From positions 1,240,001 to 1,304,000 of the forward strand of contig OZ244872.1 in NCBI GenBank assembly GCA_965221215.1: DNA of 64,000 nt, read 5' to 3'. The notes beneath the pieces are model-generated. The model did no database searches. It saw only the letters and a program-made list of their open reading frames with translations, and had not been told where the DNA came from. Position numbers and translations under genes: made by a program. The stretch is from Aldehydirespirator sp965221215. Its GTDB lineage: Bacteria > Actinomycetota > Acidimicrobiia > Acidimicrobiales > Aldehydirespiratoraceae. This document shows, piece after piece, positions 47,708 to 55,683 of the stretch. The first letter of the stretch is position 1; each line of letters opens with the position of its first letter.

Positions 47708-48746
47708 ATGAGCGGAGTCCCGCGATCTCGAGCAGCCACTTCCGGTACTCCAGCAGGGCGAGGTCGGCACCCTTGACGAACATCTCCTCGGGCAGCTTGA
47801 TCGGGACCTGAGCCGGCATCTGCGACTCCACGATCGGCTGATCCTGGTCGGTCACCAGCTGCGCGAACGCCATGAACTCCTCGCCGTGGTCGAGACCGTA
47901 GTTGCGGCCCTGGTAGGTGAAGCACCGTGTGCGCTCGGGACCTACCGGAGCCAGGCAGACCCACAGCACGTAGTCCTCGGTCTCGCCGGCGCTGCTGTTC
48001 AGCTGCATCGCGTTGGGCACGAAGACCCGGTATCGCTTCATGGCGCCGAAGACGGGCTCGCCTCCGGACTCGGCCGTCGGCGCGTTCTTGACGTTGTCGG
48101 TGAACTCGGGGAATGGTCCGGCCAGGAAGCGGAGCTCGCCCCCGACCTTCTCCACGGCGTAGTCGTCGACCCGGGGCTGGTTGCTGTCTCCGAGGAGCCC
48201 GTCGTGCACCCACGGGAAGTGGGAGAAGTCGAAGTAGTTCTCCAGGCGGCGCGCCATCGAGCAGTCCCACTCGTAGATGTCCAGATGCAGGAACTGGTAG
48301 CTGGGGTCGTCGAACATCGGCACCGACGGCGGCGGGTAGATGGGATCGCCCAGGCAGGTGTACACCAGCCCGCTGGTCTCGCACGTCGGGTAGCTGCCCA
48401 GCTTCACGTTGATGTACTGGGAGAGCTCCTCGCGGGCCGGGATCCGGCGGATCGCGCCGGTGGCGTCATAGGTCCAGCCGTGGTACGGGCAGCGCAGGCA
48501 GTCGTCGACGACCTTGCCCAGCGACAGCGCGGTCCCCTTGTGCAGGCACTGGTCGTCGAACACCACCGGCCGGCCGTCGAGGCGCACCACCACCAGCTTC
48601 TTGCCGTACAGCACGAAGCCCTGCGGCTCGTCGGTGAGTTCGTCCGAGTAGGCCACCGGGTACCAGAACTTGTCCCGCATGGCCTCGTACATCCGGTCCT
48701 CGGTGTCGGCATCGACGTGATCGATCCGGCTGACCATCTGGCTCAT
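47706..48746 (-). CDS. Rieske non-haem iron oxygenase, alpha subunit (first)
   Basis: A 346-residue oxygenase. The Rieske cluster ligands are in QCLHKGTALS and CLRCPYHGW; the mononuclear iron site is in LENYFDFSHFPWVHDG. Length and absence of a beta subunit point to the class containing O- and N-demethylases and ether-cleaving oxygenases. ATG 48746 is preceded by AGAGGG. It closely resembles the oxygenase at 49491 (shared VFxPNAMxLNSSAGETEDxV, split here as PNAMQLNSSAGETEDYV), so the two are recent paralogues. Downstream lies only an SDR fragment. The reductase is not in the window; substrate unknown. Confidence 0.85.
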   Translation of the reverse strand: MSQMVSRIDHVDADTEDRMYEAMRDKFWYPVAYSDELTDEPQGFVLYGKKLVVVRLDGRPVVFDDQCLHKGTALSLGKVVDDCLRCPYHGWTYDATGAIRRIPAREELSQYINVKLGSYPTCETSGLVYTCLGDPIYPPPSVPMFDDPSYQFLHLDIYEWDCSMARRLENYFDFSHFPWVHDGLLGDSNQPRVDDYAVEKVGGELRFLAGPFPEFTDNVKNAPTAESGGEPVFGAMKRYRVFVPNAMQLNSSAGETEDYVLWVCLAPVGPERTRCFTYQGRNYGLDHGEEFMAFAQLVTDQDQPIVESQMPAQVPIKLPEEMFVKGADLALLEYRKWLLEIAGLRS

Positions 48747-48817
48747 CGGGCACCCTCTTGCGTCTGCGCCCCGGGCCTGCGGCGACGGCTGGCAGGCATC
48801 GAGGCAGCCGAAGCGGA

Positions 48818-49201
48818 CTACAGGTATAGGCCGGTGCTGCCTTTGTCTAGGCGCTCGGCGGCTACGGCGTGGACGTCGCGCTCTCGCAGGATTATGTAGT
48901 CGCGGCCCCTGACCTCTACCTCGTAGCGGTCTTCGGGGTTGAACAGCACCCGGTCGCCCTTCTCCATGTTGCGGACGTTGGGCCCGACCGCCACCACCTC
49001 GGCCCAGGTGAGGCGCTTGCCGACCTGAGCGGTGGCCGGGATCAGGATGCCGCCGGTGGAGCGCCGCTCGCCCTCGGCCTCCCCCACCGCCACCAGGATG
49101 CGGTCGTTGAGCATCTTGACCGGCAGGCGGTCGTCGTCGTGGGGGCCCGGCGCCGAGTCGTTGCGGGACACGATGTCGGCGCGGGGCTCGGTCGCAGTCA
49201 C
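48818..49201 (-). CDS. groES: GroES-like co-chaperonin
   Basis: A 127-residue protein with the GroES fold: LPVKMLNDRILVAVGEAEGE, the mobile loop ERRSTGGILIPATAQ, AEVVAVGPNVRNMEKGDRVLF and DYIILRERDVHAVA. The canonical 95-100 residue unit has an N-terminal extension of about 25 residues and a short C-terminal tail (ERLDKGSTGLYL). GTG 49201 has TACGGT eight bases upstream. No groEL is adjacent. Its place between two Rieske genes is unusual and suggests a second, specialised GroES. Confidence 0.8.
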   Translation of the reverse strand: MTATEPRADIVSRNDSAPGPHDDDRLPVKMLNDRILVAVGEAEGERRSTGGILIPATAQVGKRLTWAEVVAVGPNVRNMEKGDRVLFNPEDRYEVEVRGRDYIILRERDVHAVAAERLDKGSTGLYL

Positions 49202-49235
49202 GGCGCCCAACCGTATCGGGCCGCGCCAGGCGGGA

Positions 49236-49328
49236 CGCGACTGTGCGGCTGCGGCCAATCCGTCGAAGGCTCCCGGGCGCGGTGACCGACGAGGACATGG
49301 GCGCGTCCGCGACTGTGCGGCTGCGGCC
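49236..49328 (+). repeat. Paired 21-base direct repeat upstream of the groES-like gene
   Basis: Identical 21-base copies, beginning CGCGACTGTGCGGCTGCGG, at 49236-49256 and 49308-49328, period 72. Together with the dispersed repeat at 49388 they fill the 290-base gap between the groES-like start and the next Rieske gene; no gene is seen there. Confidence 0.85.
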
Positions 49329-49387
49329 GCTGGCCCGTAGAGGGCGCGCAAATTGGTGAGAGCCAGTCGCGTCGCAGCGGGGTCATT

Positions 49388-49480
49388 CCCGCTCTTGTTC
49401 GCTGCGCTCACGGGCCGCTCGGGCCACGGCCTCGCCCGTATGGGCCGGATTCGCTCGCCTACTCGCTCGGCCTCTTAGGC
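49388..49480 (-). repeat. Dispersed GC-rich repeat, copy 7 (extended)
   Basis: CCCGCTCTTGTTCGCTGCGC, TCACGGGCCGCTCGGGCC and the extension ACGGCCTCGCCC, then GGATTCGCTCGCC. Reverse orientation relative to copy 1. It ends close to the Rieske gene stop at 49491. Confidence 0.8.
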
Positions 49481-49490
49481 GCTGGGGCTG

Positions 49491-50594
49491 TCAGCCGGTG
49501 GGGGCCGGCTCGATGTCGCCGCCGGCGATGCTTATCAGCCAGCGGCGGTACTCGACGGTGCCCGCGTCGGCCCCCTTGACGTGCATCTCCGCGGTCAGGT
49601 CGACCGGCAGCTCCTCGGGGCGCTGCGACTCCACGATGGGCTGGTCCTGGCCCAGGATCACGTACTGCATGTCGTGGAACTCCTGGTCTCGGTCGAGCGC
49701 GTAGTTGCGGCCCACGAAGGTGAAGCAGCGGGTCCGCCTTCGACTGACCGGCGCGACCGCCACATACAGCACGAAGTCCTCGGTCTCACCGGCCGAGCTG
49801 TTGAGCTTCATGGCGTTGGGCATGAACACCCGGTAGCGCTTCCATGCCTCGTAGGTCAGGCCGTCGTGCTCAACCGCCGAATTCTTGACGTTGTCGGTGT
49901 ACTCGATGAACGGACCGGCAGTGATTCGCAGTTCAGCTCCGTGCCTCGACACCTCATAGTCGGCGATCTCAGCCTCGTCGCGGTCGCCGAGGATGCCGTG
50001 GTGCACATGGGCGAAGTGCGAGAAGTCGAAGTAGTTCTCCAGGCGGCGGGCCACCGAGCAGTTCCACTCATAGGGCTCGAAGCGCAGGAAATGGTAGGCG
50101 GGGTCGTCCAGTTCGGGACACTCCGACGGGCCGAAGCGCGGCGTCTCGCCCGACAGGCAGGTCCACACCAGGCCTCCGGCCTCGATGGTCGGATAGGTGG
50201 GAAGCTGAGCGACCAGTTTGCCGTTGAGCTCGGGGCGGGCCGGGATGTCGACCACCGTTCCCTCGGCATCGTAGGCCCAGCCGTGGTAGGCGCAGCGCAG
50301 CCGGCAGCCGTCGATGCGGCCCAGCGACAGCGCCGAGCCGCGGTGGCGGCAGATGTCGCTGAAGGTGTGGGCGACCCCGTCGAGGCGGACCACGGCCAAG
50401 CGGGTCTCGAACAGCGTGACCTGATGGGGCTCGTCGGTCAGGTCGGCCGAGAAGGCCACCGGCTGCCAGAAGCGCTTGAGCTGCCGATAGAGCCGCTCCT
50501 CGCCGGCCATGTCGAGCTGGGTGTTGCCCTGAGGCTCGAATCCTGCGATGGAATCAGGGGCTTGGGTCGCGGCGCGGTCTTGGGTCATGGTCAT
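49491..50594 (-). CDS. Rieske non-haem iron oxygenase, alpha subunit (second)
   Basis: A 367-residue oxygenase with Rieske ligands in ICRHRGSALSLG and CAYHGWAYD, and the iron site in LENYFDFSHFAHVHHG. ATG 50594 is chosen because GAGGTGA lies about 9 bases upstream; a TTG at 50630 would add 12 residues. The ferredoxin gene precedes it by 22 bases, giving a likely electron donor. It is the last gene of the eleven-gene run beginning at 61779. The sequence type suggests demethylase or dealkylase activity (inference). Confidence 0.87.
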   Translation of the reverse strand: MTMTQDRAATQAPDSIAGFEPQGNTQLDMAGEERLYRQLKRFWQPVAFSADLTDEPHQVTLFETRLAVVRLDGVAHTFSDICRHRGSALSLGRIDGCRLRCAYHGWAYDAEGTVVDIPARPELNGKLVAQLPTYPTIEAGGLVWTCLSGETPRFGPSECPELDDPAYHFLRFEPYEWNCSVARRLENYFDFSHFAHVHHGILGDRDEAEIADYEVSRHGAELRITAGPFIEYTDNVKNSAVEHDGLTYEAWKRYRVFMPNAMKLNSSAGETEDFVLYVAVAPVSRRRTRCFTFVGRNYALDRDQEFHDMQYVILGQDQPIVESQRPEELPVDLTAEMHVKGADAGTVEYRRWLISIAGGDIEPAPTG

Positions 50595-50616
50595 GGTGTT
50601 GTCACCTCTTGGGGGG

Positions 50617-50829
50617 TCACCCTTCTTCAATGGTCACCGTGATGGCCGACACCGGGCAGCAGGCCTCGGCGCTTCGGGCATCGTCCACCAACTCGGGCGG
50701 AACGGTCGGCCTCAGGATCTCCAAGCGGGTGCCGTCGTCGTCGATGTCAAAGATGTCGGGGGCCAGCGAGGCGCACATCCCCGACACGATGCAGGTGTCG
50801 CGATTCACCTCGACGGTTGCGTCAGCCAT
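50617..50829 (-). CDS. Small 3Fe-4S-type ferredoxin
   Basis: A 70-residue ferredoxin with Cys residues in TCIVSGMC and ACCPVSAI, the single-cluster pattern of ferredoxins that serve oxygenases. The middle cysteine of a standard 4Fe motif is replaced (Gly-Met), favouring a 3Fe-4S cluster. Its start overlaps the end of the coxS-like gene by 8 bases, and a Rieske gene follows, so it probably delivers electrons to that oxygenase. It resembles the ferredoxin at 7052 in layout. Confidence 0.88.
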   Translation of the reverse strand: MADATVEVNRDTCIVSGMCASLAPDIFDIDDDGTRLEILRPTVPPELVDDARSAEACCPVSAITVTIEEG

Positions 50830-51334
50830 GTTGGGTTCCTCCCTCTTCGTGGTGGGTGCTCCAGGCCGCCGCCACCGCTTCGGTGATGTTCTGGTAGCCG
50901 GTGCAGCGGCAGAGGTTGCCCGACAGCAGCTCCACCGTGCGTTCGGGCGACCGCCACTCGGCCGGGTCGACGCTCTCGAGCGTCATCAGGAAGCCCGCGG
51001 TGCAGAAGCCGCACTGCAGGGCGTGGTGGTCGTGGAAGGCTTGCTGCATGGGCGATAGCGAGCCGGTGGCGGAGTCGGCGAGATCCTCGACCGTGCGGAT
51101 CTCGGCGCCGTCGGCCTGGGCGGCCAGCATAAGGCACGACCGCACCGCGTCGCCGTCCACGATCACGGTGCAGGCCCCGCAGTAGCCGTGCTCGCAGCCG
51201 ACGTGGGTGCCGGTGAGGCCGGCCACGTCGCGGATGTAGTCCGACAGAAGCAGCCGGGCGGACACTCGGTGTCGGCTCAACCTTCCGTTGACGGTTATAC
51301 CCACTGCCACCTCGGTGAGTGCCTCTGAAGTCAT
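50822..51334 (-). CDS. Molybdenum hydroxylase, [2Fe-2S] small subunit (CoxS/XdhC-type)
   Basis: A 170-residue protein with two [2Fe-2S] clusters: GCEHGYCGACTVIVDG in the N-terminal plant-type ferredoxin domain and CGFCTAGFLM plus LCRCTGYQ in the C-terminal helical domain. It passes electrons from the Mo site to FAD. It overlaps the medium subunit gene by 4 bases. Family is xanthine dehydrogenase/aldehyde oxidase; subunit order large-medium-small is seen here. Confidence 0.92.
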   Translation of the reverse strand: MTSEALTEVAVGITVNGRLSRHRVSARLLLSDYIRDVAGLTGTHVGCEHGYCGACTVIVDGDAVRSCLMLAAQADGAEIRTVEDLADSATGSLSPMQQAFHDHHALQCGFCTAGFLMTLESVDPAEWRSPERTVELLSGNLCRCTGYQNITEAVAAAWSTHHEEGGTQHG

Positions 51335-52227
51335 GGCTGCTCCTTCGGGAACCGTGGCGGTTCGCTTGCCGGGCCGGCCGTGAGCGCGGTTCGGGCGGCT
51401 CGCAGCACCAGCGCGGCGGCCGCCTCCCGGCGGTACCAGCTGGTGGCGTGGATGTCGTCGAAGGCATCGGCGCAGTCGGCCGCTGCGGCCTGCTCAATGT
51501 CCGCGGTGGGCCGGCCCGCGCTCCAGCCGGCCAGCGCGGTCTCCGCGGCGCTCAGGCGCAGGGGGGCGCCGCCGACCCCGAAGCCGACCAGGCGACTGGC
51601 GCGCACCGCGCCGTCGGATGCGTCGATCATGGCGACCAGCCCAGCCACGGCGAAGTCGCCGGCGCGGCGGGCGAGTTCGTCCACCACCGTGACCGAATCC
51701 GGGGGCGTCACCGGGAACCAGACCTCGGTCACCAACTCACCGTCCTCTAGCGCAGTCCAGAACGGCCCGCAGAAGAAGTCGCGGGCCGCGATCTCGCGGC
51801 GCCCACCGGCGCCGGTCACCCGGATGCGGGCATCGGTGGCCACAGCCACCGCGGGCAACTCCGCAGCCGGGTCGGCGTGGGCGAGGCTGCCGCAGACGGT
51901 GCCCCGGTTGCGGATCTGCAGATGCCCCACATGGCGCAGCGCGGCCCGCAGTCCCGGAACCGCCCGGGCGGCACTGGCGTCGGCCAGCACCCGGCTCTGG
52001 GTGGCGGCCGCGCCGACGGTCACGCCGTCAGCGTCCACGGTCACCGAGTCCAGCCCCCCGATGCGGCGGATATCGACCAGCACCGACACGTCGGTGAGGC
52101 GGAAGTTCATGGCCGGGATCAGGCTCTGCCCGCCGGCCAGGACCCGGCTCGACTCCGATGAGCCCAGCACTTCGACCGCTTCGGCCACGCTGTCAGGCCG
52201 GCAGTACGCGAACGGCGCCGGCTTCAC
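51331..52227 (-). CDS. Molybdenum hydroxylase, FAD-binding medium subunit (CoxM-type)
   Basis: A 298-residue flavoprotein with FAD motifs AGGQSLIPAMNFRL and TVCGSLAHADPAAELP, and a C-terminal CO-dehydrogenase flavoprotein domain. ATG 52227 is used. It lies between the large and small subunit genes and overlaps the small subunit start. It presumably reduces NAD or another acceptor. Confidence 0.92.
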   Translation of the reverse strand: MKPAPFAYCRPDSVAEAVEVLGSSESSRVLAGGQSLIPAMNFRLTDVSVLVDIRRIGGLDSVTVDADGVTVGAAATQSRVLADASAARAVPGLRAALRHVGHLQIRNRGTVCGSLAHADPAAELPAVAVATDARIRVTGAGGRREIAARDFFCGPFWTALEDGELVTEVWFPVTPPDSVTVVDELARRAGDFAVAGLVAMIDASDGAVRASRLVGFGVGGAPLRLSAAETALAGWSAGRPTADIEQAAAADCADAFDDIHATSWYRREAAAALVLRAARTALTAGPASEPPRFPKEQP

Positions 52228-52276
52228 GACGTCGGGCCCTTCCCGCCGCCGCGGCGTCCCGTTTTCAACACCAGCA

Positions 52277-54703
52277 TCATCGGCTGCCTCTGGGGCCGCG
52301 GCCGGCGGCTTCGGCGGCGCGGACCGCGGCTCGCACCGCCACCGGCGTCACCGGGCAGGCGGTCAGGTCGATGTCCCAGTCCGCCAGGGCGTCGCTGACC
52401 GCGCCGACCACCGCCGCGGGCGGTCCCACCGTGCCACCCTCGCCACAGCCCTTCACCCCCAGCGGCTGGTCCGGCGGCGGCGACTCCCGGTGGCCGACGG
52501 TCATGGGCGGCACCTCGGCGCAGGTCGGCGCCAGATAGTCCATGAACGACGAGAACTTGGGTTGGGCGGTGTCGGGGTCGTACTGGAAATGCTCGTACAG
52601 GGCGCCGGCGAGGCCCTGCACCACTCCCCCGTGGACCTGGCCGTCCACCAGGGCGGGGTTGATGACGGTGCCGCAGTCGTGCACCACGATGTAGTCCTCC
52701 ACGCTCACTTCGCCGGTGCTGATCCTCACGCTGACGATGGCGATGTGGGTGCCGTTGGCCCAGCTGGCCGCCGCGTTGATCCGCCCGTCGGCGTCGAGGT
52801 GGTGCTTGAGGTTCTCGGGATGGTAGAAGCCCGAGGTCTCCAGGCCCGCCTCGATTCCCTCGGGCAGATCCACCGTCCTGACCCAGGCGGTGGTGCCCAC
52901 TTCGGCCCAGCTCACCGCCGGTGCGGGGCTGCCGGCCACATGGAAGGCGCCGTCGGTGAGCACGATGTCGCCGGCGTCGGCCTCCAGCAGGTGCGCGGCG
53001 ATCCGGCGGGCCTTGTCCATGAGCCGCTCGGAGGCCATCAGCACTCCCCCGGCCAGCATCATCGCGCCTCGGCTTCCCCACGAGCCCAGTCCGTAGGGGG
53101 CTCGCTCGGTGTCGCCGAGCACCACCGTCACCTGCTCGGGCGAAACGCCCAGCGCGTCGGCGGCTAGCTGCGCGGCGACGGTCTCGGCGCCCTGGCCCAT
53201 GGCGCTGAGGCCGGCCGCGACCCGCACCGACCCGTCGGGATCGACCCGCACCGTCGCCGAGTCGTGACCGCCCCAGTGGCCGGTGGTGAGGTGGTAGCTC
53301 GGCGAGGTCGGCTCCACGTAGTTGCAGTAGCCGATGCCGACACGCACATCGTCGTCGCCGGCGTGGCGGGTACTGGCTCCCTCCAGCGCGGCGAGGGCGT
53401 CGGGCAGAGCCTGCTCGAAGGACTCGCGGTGCGATCCAGAGTCGAGCCGCCCGCCTCCGTGCATCACATACGGGGTCTGGCCGGGCCGCAGCAGCATGCG
53501 CCGCCGCAGCTCCACCCGGTCGGTGCCGGTGAGGCGGGCCACCCGGTCGATGATCCGCTCCATCACGAACGCGCCCTCGGGGATGCCGAAGCCCCGGTAG
53601 GCCCCCGAGGGCGTCTTGTTGGTCACCACGCCCACCGTGCGGGCGGCCATGTGGGGGAAGTCGTAGCCGCCGGTGATGCAGGCGTTGGTGACGAACACGG
53701 GAGCGGTGCCGGGCATGAAGATCTCGCCCGAGCCCATATCCAAGATTGACGTGCAGCGCACGGCGCGGATGGTGCCGTCGCCGTCGTAGGCGACCTCGAC
53801 GTCGTGGCGCTGCTCGCGGGCGTGCACCGACGCCACCAGGTTCTCGGCGCGGTCCTCGATCCAGCGCACGGGCCGGCCGAGGCGGCGGGCCATCCAGGGC
53901 ACGACCACGTCCTCGGGGTAGGTGTGGGTCTTGGTGCCGAAACCGCCGCCGACCGTCGGGTGGATCACCCTGACCTGCGGCTCGGGCACGCCCAGCATCA
54001 GCGCGATGGCGGTGCGCACCATGTGGGGGCTCTGCGTGGACGTCCACACCGTGAGGTTCCCGTCGGACGGGTCGGCCACCACCCCCCGGGTCTCCATCGG
54101 CAGCCCGGTCTGGCGCTGGCTGGTGTAGGTCTCGGCGAATGTGTGGTCGGCCGCGGCAAAGGCCCGGTCCACTTCGGGCCGCTGGGGGTTGACATCCACC
54201 GAGACGTTGCTGTCCCAGTGGTCGTAGAGCCGCGGCGCGCCGGGGGCCATGGCCTGATCGAGGTTGGCCACGCCAGCAAGCGGCTCGTAGACGGTTCCGG
54301 CCGCCACCAGCGCGGCGGCGTCCTCGGCGATGTAGCGGTCCGACGCGACCACCGCGGCGTAGGGGGCTCCCACGTAGCGCACCCGGTCTGAGGCCAAAGG
54401 GCGCTGGCGCACCGAGCCGATATAGGTGATGTAGTCGGGGAAGGACTTCACGTCGGCGAGGTCGGCGGCCACGAACACGGCCTCCACCCCGTCGAGCGCC
54501 TCGGCCTGCGAGGTGTCGATCGACACGATCCGGGCGTGGGCCTCGACGCTGCGCACGAAGGCCGCCTCGAGCATCCCGCCGATCTTGATGTCGGCTGCGT
54601 AGCGGCTGGCCCCGGTGAGCGGGCCCCGATCCTCGCGGCGGAGCACCGAGCGTCCGATGTGGCGGGTGCTGCTGTGGATCCGGGGATCTATGTCGAGGCT
54701 CAT
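52277..54703 (-). CDS. Molybdenum hydroxylase, molybdopterin large subunit (CoxL/XdhA-type)
   Basis: An 808-residue catalytic subunit. Conserved parts include GASRYAADI, GGGFGTKTH and the active-site loop AYRGFG (about residues 368-373). Form-I CO dehydrogenase has AYRCSFR there, so this enzyme is not a genuine CO oxidiser; it is expected to hydroxylate an aldehyde or a nitrogen heterocycle. The C-terminal GVKGCGEGGT has the conserved Glu. ATG 54703 follows the permease gene by 27 bases. With three subunits it resembles heterotrimeric purine and caffeine dehydrogenases as well as many uncharacterised CoxLMS-type enzymes. Confidence 0.92.
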   Translation of the reverse strand: MSLDIDPRIHSSTRHIGRSVLRREDRGPLTGASRYAADIKIGGMLEAAFVRSVEAHARIVSIDTSQAEALDGVEAVFVAADLADVKSFPDYITYIGSVRQRPLASDRVRYVGAPYAAVVASDRYIAEDAAALVAAGTVYEPLAGVANLDQAMAPGAPRLYDHWDSNVSVDVNPQRPEVDRAFAAADHTFAETYTSQRQTGLPMETRGVVADPSDGNLTVWTSTQSPHMVRTAIALMLGVPEPQVRVIHPTVGGGFGTKTHTYPEDVVVPWMARRLGRPVRWIEDRAENLVASVHAREQRHDVEVAYDGDGTIRAVRCTSILDMGSGEIFMPGTAPVFVTNACITGGYDFPHMAARTVGVVTNKTPSGAYRGFGIPEGAFVMERIIDRVARLTGTDRVELRRRMLLRPGQTPYVMHGGGRLDSGSHRESFEQALPDALAALEGASTRHAGDDDVRVGIGYCNYVEPTSPSYHLTTGHWGGHDSATVRVDPDGSVRVAAGLSAMGQGAETVAAQLAADALGVSPEQVTVVLGDTERAPYGLGSWGSRGAMMLAGGVLMASERLMDKARRIAAHLLEADAGDIVLTDGAFHVAGSPAPAVSWAEVGTTAWVRTVDLPEGIEAGLETSGFYHPENLKHHLDADGRINAAASWANGTHIAIVSVRISTGEVSVEDYIVVHDCGTVINPALVDGQVHGGVVQGLAGALYEHFQYDPDTAQPKFSSFMDYLAPTCAEVPPMTVGHRESPPPDQPLGVKGCGEGGTVGPPAAVVGAVSDALADWDIDLTACPVTPVAVRAAVRAAEAAGRGPRGSR

Positions 54704-54730
54704 CGGATCAACTCCCGAGCGAACGCAAGC

Positions 54731-55678
54731 TCACCTCTCGCCCCGGTGGTACGGGATGGTCAGCGCCAGGGGCACCCTGGAGCGGCTGCGGTTGAACACC
54801 AGCGCGGCGATGGTCAGTATGAACGGCAGCGCCAGCAGCAGCTGGTAGGGCAGGTTGACGTCTTGGGCCTGCAGCGACAGCTGGGTGGCCTCCAGGAACC
54901 CGAACAGCAGCGAGCCGACGAGGATCCACGAGGCCCGCCAGTTGCCGAATATCACGATGGCCAGCGCGATCCAGCCCCGGCCCGCGATGATGTCGGGGAA
55001 GAACTGACCGGCCTCCGACAGCGAAAGGAAGGCGCCGCCGAGTCCGGCCATCACGCCCCCGTAGATCACCGCGGTGTACTGGCGGGAGATGATGCCCACA
55101 CCGCGCATGTCGCACGCCTCGGGGTTGTGGCCGATGCTGCGCAGCTCCAGCCCGTACTTGGTGCGGTACAGGAACACGAAGGTCAGCGGAACCATCACCA
55201 CCGCGAAATAGGTCAGCCAGTGCTGATCGAAGAACACCTCCCCGAGTGCAGGGATCTCCGAGAGCAGCGGCACTGCCACGGTCTCGAAGCGGTCCACGGT
55301 GGGCAGGGCGACGGCGCCGCCCTCGTCGTAGACGGAGCGGTACCAGAAGAACGCGCCTCCGAGCCCCAGAATGTTGAGGGCTAAACCGGCGACCACCTGG
55401 TTGACCTTGACGGTGGCGGTCATCACCGCCATCAGCAGGCCCAGCGCGGCCCCGCCGGCCGCGGCGCCCAGCAATCCCAGCCAGAGGCTGCCGGTCTCGT
55501 TGGCGACCAGGAACCCGGTGAAGGCACCGATGGTCATGGTCCCCTCGAGGCTCAGGTTGAGGATCCCGCTGCTCTCCGCCACCAGCTCGCCGGTGGCCGC
55601 GATCAGCAGGGGGGTGGCGATCTTCACGGCGGCCACGAAGATCCCCAGGATCACGGAGTAGGTGAAGAAGTCCTCCAT
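54731..55678 (-). CDS. ABC transporter permease, BMP/nucleoside type (second)
   Basis: A 315-residue membrane protein of the branched-chain/nucleoside permease family, with about eight to nine helices and the motif GELVAESSGILNLSLEGTM near the N-terminus and SIGHNPEACDMRGVGI in the coupling region. It matches YufQ/NupQ-type permeases that work with BMP lipoproteins. It is 5 bases downstream of the first permease gene. Confidence 0.9.
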   Translation of the reverse strand: MEDFFTYSVILGIFVAAVKIATPLLIAATGELVAESSGILNLSLEGTMTIGAFTGFLVANETGSLWLGLLGAAAGGAALGLLMAVMTATVKVNQVVAGLALNILGLGGAFFWYRSVYDEGGAVALPTVDRFETVAVPLLSEIPALGEVFFDQHWLTYFAVVMVPLTFVFLYRTKYGLELRSIGHNPEACDMRGVGIISRQYTAVIYGGVMAGLGGAFLSLSEAGQFFPDIIAGRGWIALAIVIFGNWRASWILVGSLLFGFLEATQLSLQAQDVNLPYQLLLALPFILTIAALVFNRSRSRVPLALTIPYHRGER

Positions 55679-55683
55679 GGCCG

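Noticed and set aside
52224..54047. 607-codon alternative frame over the Mo-hydroxylase large subunit
   Set aside because: Arg/Gly/Ala-rich shadow; the real frame has all family motifs.
52277..54703. Carbon monoxide dehydrogenase assignment for the CoxL-like protein
   Set aside because: The active-site loop is AYRGFG instead of AYRCSFR, which marks genuine form-I CO dehydrogenase.
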